From Chryseobacterium gleum (lineage in GTDB: Bacteria; Bacteroidota; Bacteroidia; Flavobacteriales_D; Crocinitomicaceae): a DNA stretch of 5,351 bases. Position numbers and translations under genes: made by a program. The stretch covers positions 1 to 5,351 of the forward strand of contig CALPUT020000199.1 of assembly GCA_943326825.2 (NCBI GenBank). The letters run 5' to 3'. Every line of letters starts with the position of its first letter. The stretch's first letter is position 1. Shown here in pieces: positions 4,589 to 5,351 of the stretch. Under the pieces are notes generated by a model that did no database searches, was not told where the DNA came from, and was given only the letters and a program-made list of their open reading frames with translations.

Positions 4589-5351
4589 TTAGAATTGAAT
4601 CGATTTAAAACTTTTACCAATATTCTCAATCACATCAGAAATCAACATGCTTTCATGACTTTGAGAATCTTGCGTTAAATCAGCAGCTAATCCATGAAGA
4701 AAAACAGCTAATTGAGCAGCTTCAATTGGAAGATAACCTTGCGCTAAAAAGGAGAGAATCATTCCTGTTAAAGCATCACCTGAACCGCCTTTTGACAAAC
4801 CTGAATTTCCATTTGTATTCACAATTACTTCCTCTTTAGAGATAATATGCGTTTGACTACCTTTTAAAACAATGATGACATTTAATTCCTTTGCTTTTTT
4901 CTTAGCAATTGCAACTCTTTCTTCAGTGTTTTCACATTGTCCAAATAATCGATCAAATTCTTTTGGATGAGGCGTTAAAATTGTATTTTCATTCAATTGA
5001 TGAAGCAAATCGGTATGTTCAGCTATGCTATTTAATACATCTGCATCAATCACAGTCGGTCGGTTTTTTGAACTCAAAACATGCTTCAACCATTCTATCG
5101 AAAGTTGACTTGTTCCAATTCCAGGTCCGATGGCTAATGCGTTATAATTAATCGGTTCTATTTTAGAATCTTCACGAAATGAAAGCATAGCTTCTGGAAT
5201 TCCAACTTGAACAATCAATCTTTCATCTTTCGGAACATTTACTGTTAAAAGCCCAATTCCAGATCGTAAACAAGCTTTTGCTGAAATAACTGCAGCACCC
5301 ATTTTACCAATTTCCCCTGCAATTAATAATCCATGTCCATAATTTCCTTTA
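4589..5351 (-). CDS. nnrD: ADP-dependent NAD(P)H-hydrate dehydratase domain (5' end outside window)
   Basis: The frame stays open to the window edge. The ATG at 5302 is internal, because the residues before it (KGNYGHGLLIAGEIGK) are the conserved start of the dehydratase domain. About 253 residues are visible. NnrD repairs damaged cofactor by converting (S)-NADHX and (S)-NADPHX back to NADH and NADPH with ADP or ATP. Seen in order, numbering from the internal Met: 'GAAVISAKACLRSGIGLLTV', 'ALAIGPGIGTS' (56-65), 'VIDADVLN' (84-91), 'ILTPHPKEFDRL' (108-119), 'VIIVLKGSQTHI' (142-153) and the ribokinase-like signature 'NSGLSKGGSGDALTG' (166-180) with the catalytic-type Asp176. In Bacteroidota this domain is normally the C-terminal half of a bifunctional protein whose N-terminal half is the NnrE epimerase; that part would lie beyond 5351. 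It ends at 4589 (TAA), 108 bp before the dehydrogenase start on the same strand, without a clear terminator. Confidence 0.93.
   Translation of the reverse strand, partial: KGNYGHGLLIAGEIGKMGAAVISAKACLRSGIGLLTVNVPKDERLIVQVGIPEAMLSFREDSKIEPINYNALAIGPGIGTSQLSIEWLKHVLSSKNRPTVIDADVLNSIAEHTDLLHQLNENTILTPHPKEFDRLFGQCENTEERVAIAKKKAKELNVIIVLKGSQTHIISKEEVIVNTNGNSGLSKGGSGDALTGMILSFLAQGYLPIEAAQLAVFLHGLAADLTQDSQSHESMLISDVIENIGKSFKSIQF

Noticed and set aside
4567..4590. Short inverted repeats (AAGTT/AACTT and TTCA-agcg-TGAA) just after the nnrD stop as a terminator
   Set aside because: Stems are only 4-5 bp and A/T-rich, and no T-run follows in the minus direction; they also overlap the direct-repeat region.
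4909..5151. Plus-strand 80-codon open frame inside nnrD
   Set aside because: It is antisense to conserved NnrD motifs and has no recognisable domain.
5300..5302. ATG as the start of the NnrD protein
   Set aside because: In-frame residues upstream (KGNYGHGLLIAGEIGK) are the conserved opening of the dehydratase domain; the real start lies beyond the window.
4481..5351. nnrD as a functional member of the aldehyde dehydrogenase cassette (NAD repair plus NAD-dependent enzyme)
   Set aside because: A 108-bp gap with its own regulatory repeats separates them, and nnrD is a housekeeping gene found in many contexts; the shared NAD theme is too general to support a link.

Overview
The window is a compact, AT-rich chromosomal stretch. 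It most likely comes from the Bacteroidota, class Flavobacteriia, perhaps the Chryseobacterium/Empedobacter/Weeksella side. Reasons are the low GC, strongly A/T-ending codons, near absence of Shine-Dalgarno sequences, a promoter matching the Bacteroidota TTTG-N19-TAnnTTTG pattern, an AsmA-type protein with the long lysine-rich tail seen in this group, and a lipoprotein with a 'MGSWWVYE' start to its mature domain. The organism call is inference from sequence character, not from a marker gene.

Layout: (1) 1-708, plus strand, the C-terminal end of a large AsmA-like envelope protein. (2) 721-748, a short heptad repeat in the convergent gap. (3) 772-1494, minus strand, an uncharacterised cysteine-rich lipoprotein. 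(4) 1495-1609, a divergent intergenic region with a good promoter for the next gene and a 12-bp perfect palindrome. (5) 1610-2536, plus strand, an AraC-family regulator with an AraC_N-type sensor domain. (6) 2537-2914, minus strand, a DUF779 protein whose stop codon directly abuts the regulator's stop codon. (7) 2915-2980, a strong strand-specific hairpin with a U-rich tail. (8) 2981-4480, minus strand, an NAD-dependent aldehyde dehydrogenase of the AldB/ExaC/AcoD type. (9) 4481-4588, a regulatory region with an inverted repeat beside the start codon and two direct repeats exactly 21 bp apart. (10) 4589 to the window end, minus strand, the ADP-dependent NAD(P)H-hydrate dehydratase (NnrD) domain, cut off at its N-terminal side.

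The functional core is the cassette 1610-4573: an AraC-type activator, an aldehyde dehydrogenase and a DUF779 protein. The reading I favour is that the regulator senses an alcohol- or aldehyde-derived signal, binds the paired direct repeats upstream of the dehydrogenase, and turns on dehydrogenase plus DUF779 from one promoter. The hairpin between the two genes would lower or tune DUF779 output. The gene association itself is known in other bacteria; what DUF779 does is not established to my knowledge. The 21-bp operator and the intergenic hairpin are the parts read directly from this DNA. The flanking genes (AsmA-like, lipoprotein, nnrD) look like ordinary chromosomal neighbours. No mobile element, CRISPR array, tRNA or rRNA is visible.
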